DNA of 64,000 nucleotides, from the NCBI RefSeq assembly GCF_947491795.1, contig NZ_CANLKW010000001.1, positions 124,001 through 188,000 of the forward strand, read 5' to 3'. The notes under the pieces were generated by a model, which worked only from the letters and a program-made list of their open reading frames with translations, ran no database searches and was not told where the DNA came from. Each line of letters begins with the position of its first letter. Within the stretch, counting starts at the first letter, position 1. This DNA comes from an uncultured Roseobacter sp. (GTDB taxonomy: Bacteria; Pseudomonadota; Alphaproteobacteria; Rhodobacterales; Rhodobacteraceae). The position numbers and the translations under genes are program-made. This document shows, in pieces, positions 1-8,666 of the stretch.

Positions 1-2
1 GT

Positions 3-251
3 GAAAATACGGATGCTGTTAAACAGGCGGTGCTATATGGTGCCGACGTAAACCATCAGGACGAAGAAGGTCGCACTCCATTGCATTACGCGATTGATCT
101 GGATGATCTCGCAAAGGCGAAATCTCTGATGGAGCTTGGAGCAGCGACGACTATTGAAAACGCATCGGGTTTTTCAGCAATTTCATTTTGTGCGGTAGTA
201 CTGCGAGATCAACCTCGTCACAAAACCTGCAGTTTCGTAGTTGTGAATTAA
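3..251 (+). CDS. Ankyrin-repeat protein, C-terminal part (5' end outside window)
   Basis: The reading frame is open from the window edge, so the true start lies upstream. The visible 82 residues contain one clear ankyrin repeat (GADVNHQDEEGRTPLHYAI) followed by a second, weaker one (AKSLMELGAATTIENASG). Ankyrin repeats are protein-binding modules with no catalytic role of their own. The gene ends 17 bases before the RTX gene on the same strand, so the two may be co-transcribed. The tail after the repeats is short and not recognisable. Base composition is AT-richer than most of the window. Only the fold can be assigned, not the function. Confidence 0.7.
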   Translation, partial: ENTDAVKQAVLYGADVNHQDEEGRTPLHYAIDLDDLAKAKSLMELGAATTIENASGFSAISFCAVVLRDQPRHKTCSFVVVN

Positions 252-268
252 ACAGGAGTATTTGAGAC

Positions 269-3200
269 ATGGCTGCCTTCAACCTAAATAATTTGCCTTC
301 CGAAAAAATTGTTGAACTCTCAGCGTTGGCTAGAGCTTCATATGGAAACGAGTTGCCGCCTCCTGGTTGGACAACCCTTACGGGTAGCGCGTTAGGGTTC
401 GTTGAGGGTTCCAATACTGGAACATATGCGGGGGATACCTTTCAGGGAAGCTCGAATTGGGCTGGTGCGCCTGCCGCTCGAGTCTACAAGAAGGGCACTG
501 AAATCACAATTTCATTCCGTGGTACAGACAGTATAGCTGACTATTCACAGTATCCCGATATTCTGAGCAACAACTACATCAACGCTTTCACTTCGTTTTT
601 GGATTCCGTGGCAGAGTATATGGCGAATGAAGTAAATGGCATAAGTAAAGTGAATGTGGTTGGGCATAGTTTGGGCGCAGCTGCTGCGAACATCTTGAGA
701 AACTTATCCGCAACCCAGAATGATGGGGCGTTTGATAATGCAACTTATCTGACTATCGCAACGCCGAAGGTCTCGACCAATCCTGATATTCTAAATATTG
801 GTTTTGAAAACGACTGGGTATTCAAAGCAATCCCAAGAAATTCACCCTTTTCTCCAGATATTTTTTCGTCAACTACTGACAACATCATTTATTACGATGA
901 TGAATATGCCGCTTCAAATTGGCCTGGTAGTTTGTTTGATTTTACTGACGTTTCGGCACACGGTCGAGGCCTTTATGTTGAATCGATAGGGCGAATTACT
1001 AGTTCCGTATTTTACGAGGAAATGGATCGAGATAGTACAATTATTGTCGTTGCTACGGATGCTCAAGTTTCGAACAAAGATACGTCAACTTCCGATCATT
1101 TTGGAAGCGATGCATTCTTTGTGGGGCGCGACGCGGACGACGATATCTTGGGTGGCAATGGCATAGACAAAATCGACGCTGCTGGTGGAAATGACATACT
1201 GCGCGGTGCAGCTGGAGACGACATACTTCGCGGCGGAAACGGCGACGACGAATTGTACGATGAGGCAGGGTTCGATCTGCTGTTCGGCGGTGATGACGAT
1301 GATGTTGTTTACACTCTGAGAGACCTTGGTCCCGACAGTCAGAGTTACGATTACGACAGCGAGCCCCCCGAAACCGGATTCCTGACGGATGTCTATGATG
1401 GTGGAAAGGGTGAGGACACTCTTGAGATTGTTGAGTTCAATGAGGTTCGCGCAGGACTTGTTGATGGGGAACTGGCATTCGCACTCGGAAGCGCTGAGAT
1501 TGGTGCGGTAGATCTTGCATTTAATTTCGAAGTTCTGAACAACGCTGAGATTATTGACTTTACGGCATTGGATGGTGGCTTCACTTACGACGGGGTCCAG
1601 TCAACGGTCTCCGCGGCAGGAAGTACGGTTAAGCTGAATAACCACGGCAGTATCACTGGCAGCGAAGACACAGATATCTTCAATTTGGGAAGTAACCCGG
1701 TCACGATTAACGGAGGCGGTGGTGACGACACCTTCATAGGCGGCGACGGTTCAGTTCTGCGGGGTGGAAACGGTGCCGACACCTTTTTCGGTGGTTTGGG
1801 CGCTGTAATAGACGGTGGTTCCGGCAACGACGTAATCACAAGCGGAGGCGGTGGGTCAACGCTCTCCGGGGGAACAGGAGCTGACACGATTTCAGCTCTG
1901 TCCGGAGATGCCCTGTCTGGCGACGCAGAAGACACGCTGACCTTGGAAGGTATTCAGATTTCCGGTGATGATGTGATGTTCGGAATGGACGGGTCCTATC
2001 GACTGAATTCTGGCGGCGACAACTCACCAGATGTCGATGCTCTGCTCAGCAAATCCTTTGCCATTATGGTGCGCCCGGCGGCATTCCAGTTTGGTTTTGA
2101 CGGAACCCAGGCGAGTATCATCTGGGAAGGGTTTGTAATTCTGAATCCTGATCTGAATGTGCACTTCAGCCAAGGTGGATATTTCCAAGAAAACACTGCA
2201 GACGCGACCATTGTCTTTAAGATGGGAGACTTCGGGATAAACGGCGGCGGGCTCGTGAGCGACCGCAACCTTGACACGTTCCAGTTTACCTCTGGTGACC
2301 AGACCGTCGTTTCAGGCAGTTTGCCGGTGGGCACGATAACCGGTACTGTTTTTGACGACACCGAGGAAGAGTTTAACGGAACTTTTGAACAATATGCCGG
2401 CTTCGAAAGCAGCGAACTTGCAAGTTACTACGAACAAAGAAGTCAGATTTCAGCACCATCTCAAGGTAACCTGGATCTTTCTTCAGCTTCCGGCGCGACA
2501 ACCATAAGCAACTTTGATTTTGAAACCACATCAGTTTCACTCGACGGCACACCTCTCGACATCAACAACCTTCCGACTCCGGTTTCCGCATCTCAGCAGG
2601 GTGCAGACGTCCAGATTGCCTTCGGTTCTGGCAGTTTTGCCACTTTTGTAAATACTGATCTGGCCGCCTGGCAATCGGCTGCAACCGACGATGTTTTCGG
2701 AACAGACGGGTCGGACGTTCTATCAGCAGGAGACGGTGACAACCTGATCAGTTCTGGCTCTGGTAACGACACGGTTGATGCCGGTGCCGGGAATGACAGC
2801 ATCATCTACACAGCAGGGAATGACAGCCTCTCCAGTGGTAACACCGGAAACGACATTCTTGATCTGACGCAGTTTCAGGATGATGATGTCAGTTTTCGGG
2901 TCTCCGGGAGCGACGTGATTATTGCCACGCCTGCCGGAGAAATCACACTGGTCGATCAGGTGGCTGACCCGTTGGGTTCGGTAAATTCAAACATTGAGAC
3001 GGTCTTTTTCAGCAACGCGTCGCTGGATGAAGCGGCGATCAGGCAGCGATCTCTGCGTGATCAGACCACTGCCGGAGATGACGTTGTGGACGGCACGGCC
3101 TATGACGATCAGATCGTGGGAACTGGCGGGAACGATACGATTTTTGCCGGGGACGGCAATGATCTCATTTCTTACCTGTCCGGCGACGATGTGATCAGCG

Positions 3201-6200
3201 AGATGAACGCAGGATCGGATACACTGGACCTTAGCCAGTTTGTAGCTGAGCAGGTTATCTTCCGCGAGGTCGGTGACGACGTGCTGATTGAAACGCCGGT
3301 TGGAACGATAAGACTTGAAAACCAGTTACTGCATGCCGTTGGCAGCCCTCTTTCGAACATTGAAACGGTGTTGTTTGATGGATCAACGTTGGACGAGACA
3401 GGCATCAGAGACAAAATTGCAACTGACCTGCTTCTGGAAACAGATCTCGTTCTTAATGGTGACGAGAATGACAACTTACTGTCGGGGGCTGCCGGGGATG
3501 ATGTTCTGAACGGTGGCGCCGGTAATGACGAGCTGAATGGCGGAAATGGTGATGACATACTGAACGGTGGTTCAGGTGCAGACACCATAGACGGTGGCTC
3601 CGGTTCTGACACGGCAAGCTATGAAGGTGCGACCAGCGCCATAACCGTGAGCCTTGCGACCGGATCGGGCACGTTGGGAGATGCGCTCGGAGACACACTG
3701 ACCGGCGTCGAAAACCTCATCGGCAGCGCGTTTGCAGACAATCTGAGCGGTAATTCTGGTGCCAATTCTCTTGCGGGAGCTGGGGGCGACGACACTCTGA
3801 ACGGGGGCGATGGCGCTGATACGCTTGAAGGCGGGCTTGGAAACGACGCACTGAACGGGGGCGAAGACAGCGACACCTATGTCTACAGATCTGGCGACGG
3901 TAGTGACACGATCTTTGACAGGGCCAACAGCAATCAATCCGCAGTGGATGTGTTTCGTTTCGCTGATCTCAACGCGGATCAGGTGAGCTTCTCTCACGTT
4001 CGGGATGACATGCGAAACCTGATAATGACCACGGATGCCGGTGATGCGATTACCTGGGAATACCACTTCCTCGATCACCAGAAGAACGCGGTTGAGCAGA
4101 TCATTTTCGCGGACGGAACAACACTGAATCAGCAGCAAATCCGGGACAAAAGTGTTCAGGATATGAAAGTGGCGACAGCCTATGCAGTCGGCACGGATCT
4201 GGCCGAGAACTATGTGCATACGGCAGGTGACGGCAGCTATCGGATCTACGACCGTGACGACTACTTCGCTACGGCAACGGACACGTTCACGTTCGCTGAT
4301 CTCAACATTGATCAGGTCACATTTGCGCACAACAGAAATGACAAAGAAAAGCTGGTAATGACCACGGATGCCGGCGAAGTCATCACATGGGAGTGGCATT
4401 TCCTCGATCACCAGAAGAATGCGGCTGAGCAGATTGTTTTCGCAGACGGCACAACACTGAATCAGCAGCAAATCCGGGACAAAAGTGTTCAGGATATGAA
4501 AGTGGGGACAGCCTATGCAGTCGGCACGGATCTGGCCGAGAACTATGTGCACACAACGGGCGATGGCAGCTATCGGGTCTACGACCGTGACGACTACTTC
4601 GCTACGGCAACGGACACGTTCACGTTCGCTGATCTCAACATTGATCAGGTCACATTTGCGCACAACAGAAATGACAAAGAAAAGCTGGTAATGACCACGG
4701 ATGCCGGCGAAGTCATCACATGGGAGTGGCATTTCCTCGATCACCAGAAGAATGCGGCTGAGCAGATTGTTTTCGCAGACGGCACAACACTGAATCAGCA
4801 GCAAATCCGGGACAAAAGTGTTCAGGATATGAAAGTGGCGGCGGCCTATGCAGTCGGCACGGACCTGGCCGAGAACTATGTGCATACGGCAGGTGACGGC
4901 AGCTATCGGATCTACGACCGTGACGACTACTTCGCGTCATCCACAGATACCTTTAACTTTGCGGACCTCAACTCGGATCAGGTCTGGTTTTCGAATGCAG
5001 GCGGCGACGACAATAACCTCGTAATGAAAACCTCTTCAGGCGAAACGATCACCTGGCAGTACCACTTCTTGGATCATGAGAAGAACGCGGTCGAGCAAAT
5101 CATGTTTGCAGACGGAGTTTCGCTGAACCTGAATACGATTAAGGCCAAGGCTCTCATAGGCAGCAATACCTCAGATCGCCTTATCGGTTTTGACACCAAC
5201 GACACGATGTCCGGAAATGATGGCGACGACTATGTCTTCGGCAGCAGCGGAAACGACGTTATTTTGGGTGGCGCTGGCAACGATGAATTACGCGGTGGTA
5301 CAGGAGATGACATTCATCACGGTGGCGAAGGTGATGATGAGATCATCGCATGGACAGGCAATGACGTATTAAACGGGGACGCCGGAGACGATTATCTGGA
5401 CGGTGGCGAAGGCAACGACGACAGTTATGGCGGGGCCGGAAACGACTACATTCTCGGAACCGCTGGCGACGACTACTTTGATGGCGGCTCCGGCACAGAT
5501 ACGTTGGATTTCACTTATACAGGGACAGGAGTCACTTACGATCTTTCTTTGGGAACCATTACATTCGCGCATGGTTTCGTTGAGTACTTCACCGGCTTTG
5601 AAAACATACTGACAGGTTCAGGAAACTCTACGGTTTATGGAGATGCCGCCAACAATGAATTCACCGGTGGCGCCGGGAATGACATACTCCATGGTGGTGA
5701 CGGCAACGACATTCTCAATGGTCTTGGCGGCAATGACATGCAGTATGGTGGGGCCGGCGACGACTTGTTGATCGCTAACTTCGGAGCGGATTTCTTCGAT
5801 GGTGGTACCGGCTTTGATACACTTGATTTCCGGTTCTACCAATTCAGCGCAACTTTCGATCTCGCGAACGAAGTAGTGAATCTCGAAAGTGGGAACACTG
5901 AAACTGTCGCCAGCATTGAAAATGTCATTGCCAGCATTGGCAATGACACGCTTCTCGGTACAGATGTCTCTAATATCCTGACCGGTGGGCAGGGTAATGA
6001 CATCCTGACTGGTGGCGCTGACGCTGACACCTTCGTGTTCATGACCGGTGACGGCAACGACACGATCACGGACTTTGTAACCGGCGTGGACTTAATACAT
6101 TTCGAAGGCACGGGTCTTGGCTTCGCTGAACTCACCATTACTGAAAACCAGGGAGACGCTGTGGTTGACTATGGTGGAGATCAAATTGTCCTGACTGGCA

Positions 6201-6244
6201 TCACGGGCTCTTCTCTGACTTCTGATAGTTTCACTTTCGTCTAA
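269..6244 (+). CDS. Giant RTX-repeat protein with class 3 lipase-like domain, probable type I secretion substrate
   Basis: This 1991-residue protein starts with an alpha/beta-hydrolase domain. It shows FRGTD at about residues 83-87 and the nucleophile elbow GHSLG at 132-136 (Ser134), as in class 3 lipases; a candidate catalytic His lies in SAHGRGLY near 232. Blocks of calcium-binding GGxGxDxL nonapeptides follow (about 288-355, 475-555, 805-870, 1065-1205, 1640-1745, 1790-1840, 1890-1935). Four 111-residue repeats lie at about 1193-1636. The end (DTFVF..GDGNDTITDF...) resembles the uncleaved C-terminal signal of type I secretion substrates, and there is no N-terminal signal peptide. An RBS-like AGGAG precedes the ATG. 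No ABC exporter is visible in the window. It is probably an extracellular lipase/esterase or adhesin. The lipase region is AT-richer than the RTX part, which may mean a mosaic origin. Confidence 0.85.
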   Translation: MAAFNLNNLPSEKIVELSALARASYGNELPPPGWTTLTGSALGFVEGSNTGTYAGDTFQGSSNWAGAPAARVYKKGTEITISFRGTDSIADYSQYPDILSNNYINAFTSFLDSVAEYMANEVNGISKVNVVGHSLGAAAANILRNLSATQNDGAFDNATYLTIATPKVSTNPDILNIGFENDWVFKAIPRNSPFSPDIFSSTTDNIIYYDDEYAASNWPGSLFDFTDVSAHGRGLYVESIGRITSSVFYEEMDRDSTIIVVATDAQVSNKDTSTSDHFGSDAFFVGRDADDDILGGNGIDKIDAAGGNDILRGAAGDDILRGGNGDDELYDEAGFDLLFGGDDDDVVYTLRDLGPDSQSYDYDSEPPETGFLTDVYDGGKGEDTLEIVEFNEVRAGLVDGELAFALGSAEIGAVDLAFNFEVLNNAEIIDFTALDGGFTYDGVQSTVSAAGSTVKLNNHGSITGSEDTDIFNLGSNPVTINGGGGDDTFIGGDGSVLRGGNGADTFFGGLGAVIDGGSGNDVITSGGGGSTLSGGTGADTISALSGDALSGDAEDTLTLEGIQISGDDVMFGMDGSYRLNSGGDNSPDVDALLSKSFAIMVRPAAFQFGFDGTQASIIWEGFVILNPDLNVHFSQGGYFQENTADATIVFKMGDFGINGGGLVSDRNLDTFQFTSGDQTVVSGSLPVGTITGTVFDDTEEEFNGTFEQYAGFESSELASYYEQRSQISAPSQGNLDLSSASGATTISNFDFETTSVSLDGTPLDINNLPTPVSASQQGADVQIAFGSGSFATFVNTDLAAWQSAATDDVFGTDGSDVLSAGDGDNLISSGSGNDTVDAGAGNDSIIYTAGNDSLSSGNTGNDILDLTQFQDDDVSFRVSGSDVIIATPAGEITLVDQVADPLGSVNSNIETVFFSNASLDEAAIRQRSLRDQTTAGDDVVDGTAYDDQIVGTGGNDTIFAGDGNDLISYLSGDDVISEMNAGSDTLDLSQFVAEQVIFREVGDDVLIETPVGTIRLENQLLHAVGSPLSNIETVLFDGSTLDETGIRDKIATDLLLETDLVLNGDENDNLLSGAAGDDVLNGGAGNDELNGGNGDDILNGGSGADTIDGGSGSDTASYEGATSAITVSLATGSGTLGDALGDTLTGVENLIGSAFADNLSGNSGANSLAGAGGDDTLNGGDGADTLEGGLGNDALNGGEDSDTYVYRSGDGSDTIFDRANSNQSAVDVFRFADLNADQVSFSHVRDDMRNLIMTTDAGDAITWEYHFLDHQKNAVEQIIFADGTTLNQQQIRDKSVQDMKVATAYAVGTDLAENYVHTAGDGSYRIYDRDDYFATATDTFTFADLNIDQVTFAHNRNDKEKLVMTTDAGEVITWEWHFLDHQKNAAEQIVFADGTTLNQQQIRDKSVQDMKVGTAYAVGTDLAENYVHTTGDGSYRVYDRDDYFATATDTFTFADLNIDQVTFAHNRNDKEKLVMTTDAGEVITWEWHFLDHQKNAAEQIVFADGTTLNQQQIRDKSVQDMKVAAAYAVGTDLAENYVHTAGDGSYRIYDRDDYFASSTDTFNFADLNSDQVWFSNAGGDDNNLVMKTSSGETITWQYHFLDHEKNAVEQIMFADGVSLNLNTIKAKALIGSNTSDRLIGFDTNDTMSGNDGDDYVFGSSGNDVILGGAGNDELRGGTGDDIHHGGEGDDEIIAWTGNDVLNGDAGDDYLDGGEGNDDSYGGAGNDYILGTAGDDYFDGGSGTDTLDFTYTGTGVTYDLSLGTITFAHGFVEYFTGFENILTGSGNSTVYGDAANNEFTGGAGNDILHGGDGNDILNGLGGNDMQYGGAGDDLLIANFGADFFDGGTGFDTLDFRFYQFSATFDLANEVVNLESGNTETVASIENVIASIGNDTLLGTDVSNILTGGQGNDILTGGADADTFVFMTGDGNDTITDFVTGVDLIHFEGTGLGFAELTITENQGDAVVDYGGDQIVLTGITGSSLTSDSFTFV
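3845..5176 (+). repeat. Four in-frame tandem repeats of 333 bp inside the RTX gene
   Basis: The phrase encoding AYAVGTDLAENYVH recurs at 4178, 4511 and 4844, an exact 333-base (111-codon) period. Units at 4178-4510 and 4511-4843 are almost identical in DNA; differences cluster within the first 60 bases or so and at the junction codons. The preceding unit (3845-4177) is diverged at its start but shares the second half (FLDHQKNAVEQIIFADGTTLN). The last unit (4844-5176) is identical at its start and diverges later. Such near-identity points to recent duplication or ongoing gene conversion. Confidence 0.9.
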
Positions 6245-6253
6245 ACTGCCAGC

Positions 6254-6288
6254 GCACGCCCTTACCGGGCGTGCCTGTCTCTTTTTTG
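6254..6288 (+). terminator. Intrinsic terminator after the RTX gene
   Basis: An 8-bp GC-rich stem (GCACGCCC at 6254-6261 pairing with GGGCGTGC at 6267-6274) has a 5-base loop and is followed by CTGTCTCTTTTTT. It lies 10 bases after the stop codon. Confidence 0.85.
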
Positions 6289-6573
6289 ACCGGGCTGCAG
6301 GAATGGCAGATGTGACCTAAACCAAACACTCCTCCCGGAAGCACAATATCATTTGGTGCCCCACGTGGATGACGAGCGTTCAAATTGACCTGTTAACTTG
6401 CGTGCTGCGCGTCCGCGATACGTGTGACCTTTCTTCCTGATCTCATCCCAATGATCCGCTCGTGACTTAATCTGCGTTTTACAGCCCATCTTTTTTCGTT
6501 GCGTGGATTACTGACACCTCAATGACGTGGTTTCAGAGGCTGGACTTTAACCCAAACTTCGAAATTCGCGTAG
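6289..6573. other. Spacer between RTX gene and mobilization module
   Basis: This stretch is less GC-rich than the window average and separates two convergent genes. I see no terminator for the minus-strand mob genes. The only candidate is the 46-codon minus-strand frame listed separately. It may be residue of the element that brought in the mob genes, but no insertion sequence ends or attachment repeats are recognisable. Confidence 0.4.
6349..6489 (-). CDS. Possible small basic protein downstream of the relaxase (46 aa)
   Basis: A minus-strand ATG frame starts MGCKTQIKSRADHWDEIRKK and ends with GTK. It lies about 85 bases downstream of the relaxase on the same strand. The product is strongly basic and lysine/arginine rich. 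I do not recognise it, and there is no clear ribosome binding site. It could be a short accessory gene, the remnant of a longer gene, or chance. Confidence 0.2.
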   Translation of the reverse strand: MGCKTQIKSRADHWDEIRKKGHTYRGRAARKLTGQFERSSSTWGTK

Positions 6574-7830
6574 TTAACGCGCAAGGCTCGGTTCGCCTTG
6601 CGAGTAATTTCTTCGACCCAAGCGCAGTTCATCAAATCTGTCGCGGTCTTTCGCCAGTTCACTTCGCTGACCTTCAAGCAATGATCGTTCGATGTCATGT
6701 TGACGTTTCACCCTGCGGCGATCTTCGAGATGTCGAAAGACCAGATCATCCATTTGCGACTGATCCCGCAGATGCGCTTGCCAGGCTTCGCGCTCATTCT
6801 CCTGCCGGATACGATTGTGCGCCCCCCGCAATCGATCCCAAAGTCCGTTGAGGCCGCGCCGAAACCGAGCGTGGCGCTCTTTGGCATCGGCTTTGCGACG
6901 TTGTTCCTGTTGCTCCCGGACTTGCTTGCGGTCCGCCTGCTGCTGTGCTTTGAGACGCGCCTTCTTCTGAGCCTGTTGTCTGGCCAAGTCCTGATGTTGT
7001 TTGGCCAGTTCGACCTCCCAAGTGGAGAGGGCAGGCTGCATCTGCTCAGCGATCCACACTTGCGTATCCTGTACGGAGCGGTACGTTTTCGGACTGCCCA
7101 GTTTTTCACGGACGTCTTTGGTTTTAACCCCCGCCCATTTCGGCACCGCATAGACCTCCCCCTCGGCATCAAGGGCGACATAACCGCGCCGATCCCCGCG
7201 CGCCAGAAAGTAGCCTTTGTCTTCCAGCGCATGGGCAAATGCGCTGGCATTGTCCGAGACCTGCCACGCTTCCTGAAACATCCTCTTGATGGCCCGCGCA
7301 TCCTTTCCCGCCCGTTTGGCTTGCTGCCATTCTGAGAGGCTGAAGTTGGTCGGGTTGCGGTTCTTGCGGTCCCGCAGGCCTTCCGGCAAGCGCCAGCCAT
7401 GCTGCAGGAACAAATCCTTTGATAATTCCGTCAACCGGTTGTGGTAGAAGGGCAGATTGATCGCCTTCATGTCCTGCACATCAATCCGCGACCAGACCGC
7501 ATGGGCGTGACGCCGCCCGTTCTTCTCGTGAAACACGATGGCGCGGGGCTGATCGCTCAGGCCGAGGCGCTTCTCAATATCTGCAACTGCGGCCTCAAAC
7601 ACTCCGACGGGAACCTGTTCGGTTTCTGGCGGGCTGAGGCTAAGAGAAAACAGGAACTGTTTGCACTGTGTGCCTTTGGCAATGGCATCGGCCTCCTGCA
7701 GCGCGCCGCGCAGAGTTTCGGATGAAAACCCGCGCAATTCGTGCAGGGTAACATGATCATTCTCCACCATGTTTGTCAGATGCGCTGCCAGTTTGAGACC
7801 ACCGCCCCGTTGATTGCCATTCAGGATCAT
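6574..7830 (-). CDS. Relaxase / mobilization nuclease
   Basis: The 418-residue protein resembles plasmid relaxases of the PF03432 type, which nick oriT and lead single-stranded DNA into a recipient. The metal-binding histidine triad is clear: H101 (VFHEKNG) and H108/H110 (RRHAHAVWSRID). No tyrosine occurs before residue 129, so the usual N-terminal catalytic Tyr is absent; His17 (KLAAHLTN) is a possible substitute nucleophile, as reported for MobM of pMV158. The C-terminal half (about 260-400) is a charged, Gln/Arg-rich likely coiled coil. It overlaps the upstream mobC-like gene by four bases, so the pair is translationally coupled. No replication or transfer genes are nearby, so this looks like an integrated mobilizable element or its remnant. 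Confidence 0.85.
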   Translation of the reverse strand: MILNGNQRGGGLKLAAHLTNMVENDHVTLHELRGFSSETLRGALQEADAIAKGTQCKQFLFSLSLSPPETEQVPVGVFEAAVADIEKRLGLSDQPRAIVFHEKNGRRHAHAVWSRIDVQDMKAINLPFYHNRLTELSKDLFLQHGWRLPEGLRDRKNRNPTNFSLSEWQQAKRAGKDARAIKRMFQEAWQVSDNASAFAHALEDKGYFLARGDRRGYVALDAEGEVYAVPKWAGVKTKDVREKLGSPKTYRSVQDTQVWIAEQMQPALSTWEVELAKQHQDLARQQAQKKARLKAQQQADRKQVREQQEQRRKADAKERHARFRRGLNGLWDRLRGAHNRIRQENEREAWQAHLRDQSQMDDLVFRHLEDRRRVKRQHDIERSLLEGQRSELAKDRDRFDELRLGRRNYSQGEPSLAR

Positions 7831-8267
7831 GGCGCCTCGACATCGTCATATCCCAACGCGCTCATCACCTCTGCCTTTACGGCCAGAACAGCAGCGCAGG
7901 CATTCAACAGCTCCTCTTCGGTCTCAGGCGTCACGGGCAGGGAACCTGATTTGGCAGCCTCTGCCAGATCCCGGAAACTGCCCGCTACCTGCATGGCTCC
8001 GAGCATCCCGAGAACCTGTGCCAGGGCGACATGGTCCCGCACAGGCAGCGCCCGGGCGGAGGGCTTTGGCTTGCCCTTTGCGTCAAATATCCGGCCCTTG
8101 ATATAACGGCTCAGCGACATGCCGTCCGCTGCCTGTTCTAAAGCCGCCCGCTCCGCTGCATTCAGCCGAAGTGACAGCGGCGCGGGGCGTTTGTTTTTGC
8201 GGGCCTCTGTCTTCGTGGCGGCGTTGAATTCACCAGAGGCTTTGCGCTGTTTGGACACAGTACTCAT
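7827..8267 (-). CDS. MobC-like relaxosome accessory protein
   Basis: This 146-residue protein has a basic N-terminus, then PLSLRLNAAERAALEQAADGMSLSRYIKGRIF (about 29-61). That segment fits a ribbon-helix-helix DNA-binding fold as found in MobC/MbeC proteins, which open DNA at oriT and recruit the relaxase. The C-terminal part is helical (VRDHVALAQVLGMLGAMQVAG and a later Ala-rich helix). Its stop overlaps the relaxase start (ATGA), the usual arrangement in mobilizable plasmids. The origin of transfer would be expected just upstream (8268 onward). The family assignment rests on fold-like pattern and context rather than a unique signature. Confidence 0.7.
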   Translation of the reverse strand: MSTVSKQRKASGEFNAATKTEARKNKRPAPLSLRLNAAERAALEQAADGMSLSRYIKGRIFDAKGKPKPSARALPVRDHVALAQVLGMLGAMQVAGSFRDLAEAAKSGSLPVTPETEEELLNACAAVLAVKAEVMSALGYDDVEAP

Positions 8268-8666
8268 GCGCCCGGTTCCGGCGTTCTCGGCGTTGCCCTT
8301 GATTGGTCAACGTCCGGTTTCGTACGGGCGTCCGGCGCACGGTTTATGTCAATTTCAAAACCTTTGAGTTGCTCTTCCCAATCTGATAAAGTCTCAATAA
8401 TGGTGTTCGAGTTTTCTCCCCATAGGGGCACCAACAGCACAGAGCGCAGGATCAGTTTTCAGAACAGTGCAGCAAAGCCTGTGCGGCGTAAGGTGCGGGT
8501 TCCACGGGCATTTCATGGTGCGGCCGTTTCTGATGGCTCTGTTGTCGGGCATAAGCTGGCGGACGGGCTTGTGTTTACCACAAATGGCTTCTGCGGCAGG
8601 GGGCTGTTCACACCTCCTTATTGTTTATGCCCGATGATGTGGTCACAGGATAAACAGTGGGAAACG
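8268..8666. other. Intergenic region between mobC-like gene and sensor kinase; oriT candidate area
   Basis: The two genes are divergent. The first 80 bases hold short repeats (GTCCGG twice, TTGA-N4-TCAA at 8302-8313) that would suit an oriT next to mobC, but no known nic-site consensus is recognisable. The rest could be read as an N-terminal extension of the kinase from 8346 or 8400. The encoded sequence (Ser/Arg/Pro-rich, no membrane segment) does not look like a real protein start, so I treat it as leader DNA. Confidence 0.35.

Noticed and set aside
3572..4885. Long minus-strand open frame (437 codons) under the RTX repeats
   Set aside because: It is antisense to the 333-bp repeats; its own repetitive protein (HILNTFVPDLLLIQCCAV) mirrors them and has no ribosome site or recognisable domain.
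8302..8313. TTGA-N4-TCAA as an FNR-type site
   Set aside because: FNR/FnrL sites are TTGAT-N4-ATCAA, so the half-site spacing here is two bases short.
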